NCBI GenBank assembly: GCA_964513095.1
Contig: CAZELH010000039.1
Coordinates: 1-6,477, forward strand
DNA: 6,477 bases
Source of the DNA: JBDKGD01 sp964513095
GTDB taxonomy: Bacteria > Patescibacteriota > Minisyncoccia > UBA6257 > 2-01-FULL-56-20
Direction: 5' to 3'
Shown: positions 6,465-6,477 of the stretch, one piece after another
Numbering within the stretch: the first letter of the stretch is position 1
Layout of the letters: the number at the start of each line of letters is the position of its first letter
The notes under the pieces: generated by a model
Seen by the model: only the letters and a program-made list of their open reading frames with translations
Told to the model about the DNA's origin: nothing
Databases searched by the model: none
Program-made: the position numbers and the translations under genes

Positions 6465-6477
6465 ATTGATATGGGAG

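Overview
The window reads as ordinary bacterial chromosome from an uncultivated, small-genome lineage, most likely a member of the Candidate Phyla Radiation (Patescibacteria, probably Parcubacteria-like). The pointers are a short, separate SecD and SecF, a sigma-region-4 protein fused to RNA polymerase delta-like (HARE-HTH) domains, and a membrane protein / small membrane protein / VirD4-TraG-like ATPase cluster of a kind I recognise from those genomes. This placement rests on protein resemblance recalled from memory, not on a search. TGA is used as a normal stop, so there is no sign of the recoded TGA of Gracilibacteria/Absconditabacteria. By eye the DNA is AT-rich.

All six genes are on the minus strand, so transcription runs from right to left. 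(1) 6464-4309: secD then secF, 8 bases apart, encoding the proton-driven accessory subunits of the Sec translocon. (2) 4308-4191: an intergenic region with a near-consensus promoter (TTGACT-17-TATAAT) overlaid by an inverted repeat, plus a second inverted repeat just after secF. (3) 4190-3153: a 345-residue DNA-binding protein with sigma-70 region 4 at its N-terminus and two HARE-like winged helices at its C-terminus, but no region 2. (4) 3152-3009: a short gap with a TATAAT box. (5) 3008-1: a three-gene operon made of a 448-residue membrane-anchored protein, a 166-residue membrane-anchored protein with a HEPN-like RNSLVH motif (start and stop overlapping as ATGA), and the first 383 codons of a VirD4/TraG-like ATPase cut by the left edge.

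The last module is the most interesting part. The C-terminus of the 448-residue protein and the N-terminus of the ATPase resemble consecutive stretches of single fused proteins known in other bacteria and archaea. Here they are separate, with the HEPN-like gene lying between them. The inference is a membrane-bound motor complex in which the 448-residue protein anchors a soluble ATPase; its substrate (DNA, protein or pilus) cannot be told from this window. None of the six genes has a recognisable Shine-Dalgarno sequence. No RNA gene, CRISPR array, insertion sequence or convincing terminator was found.
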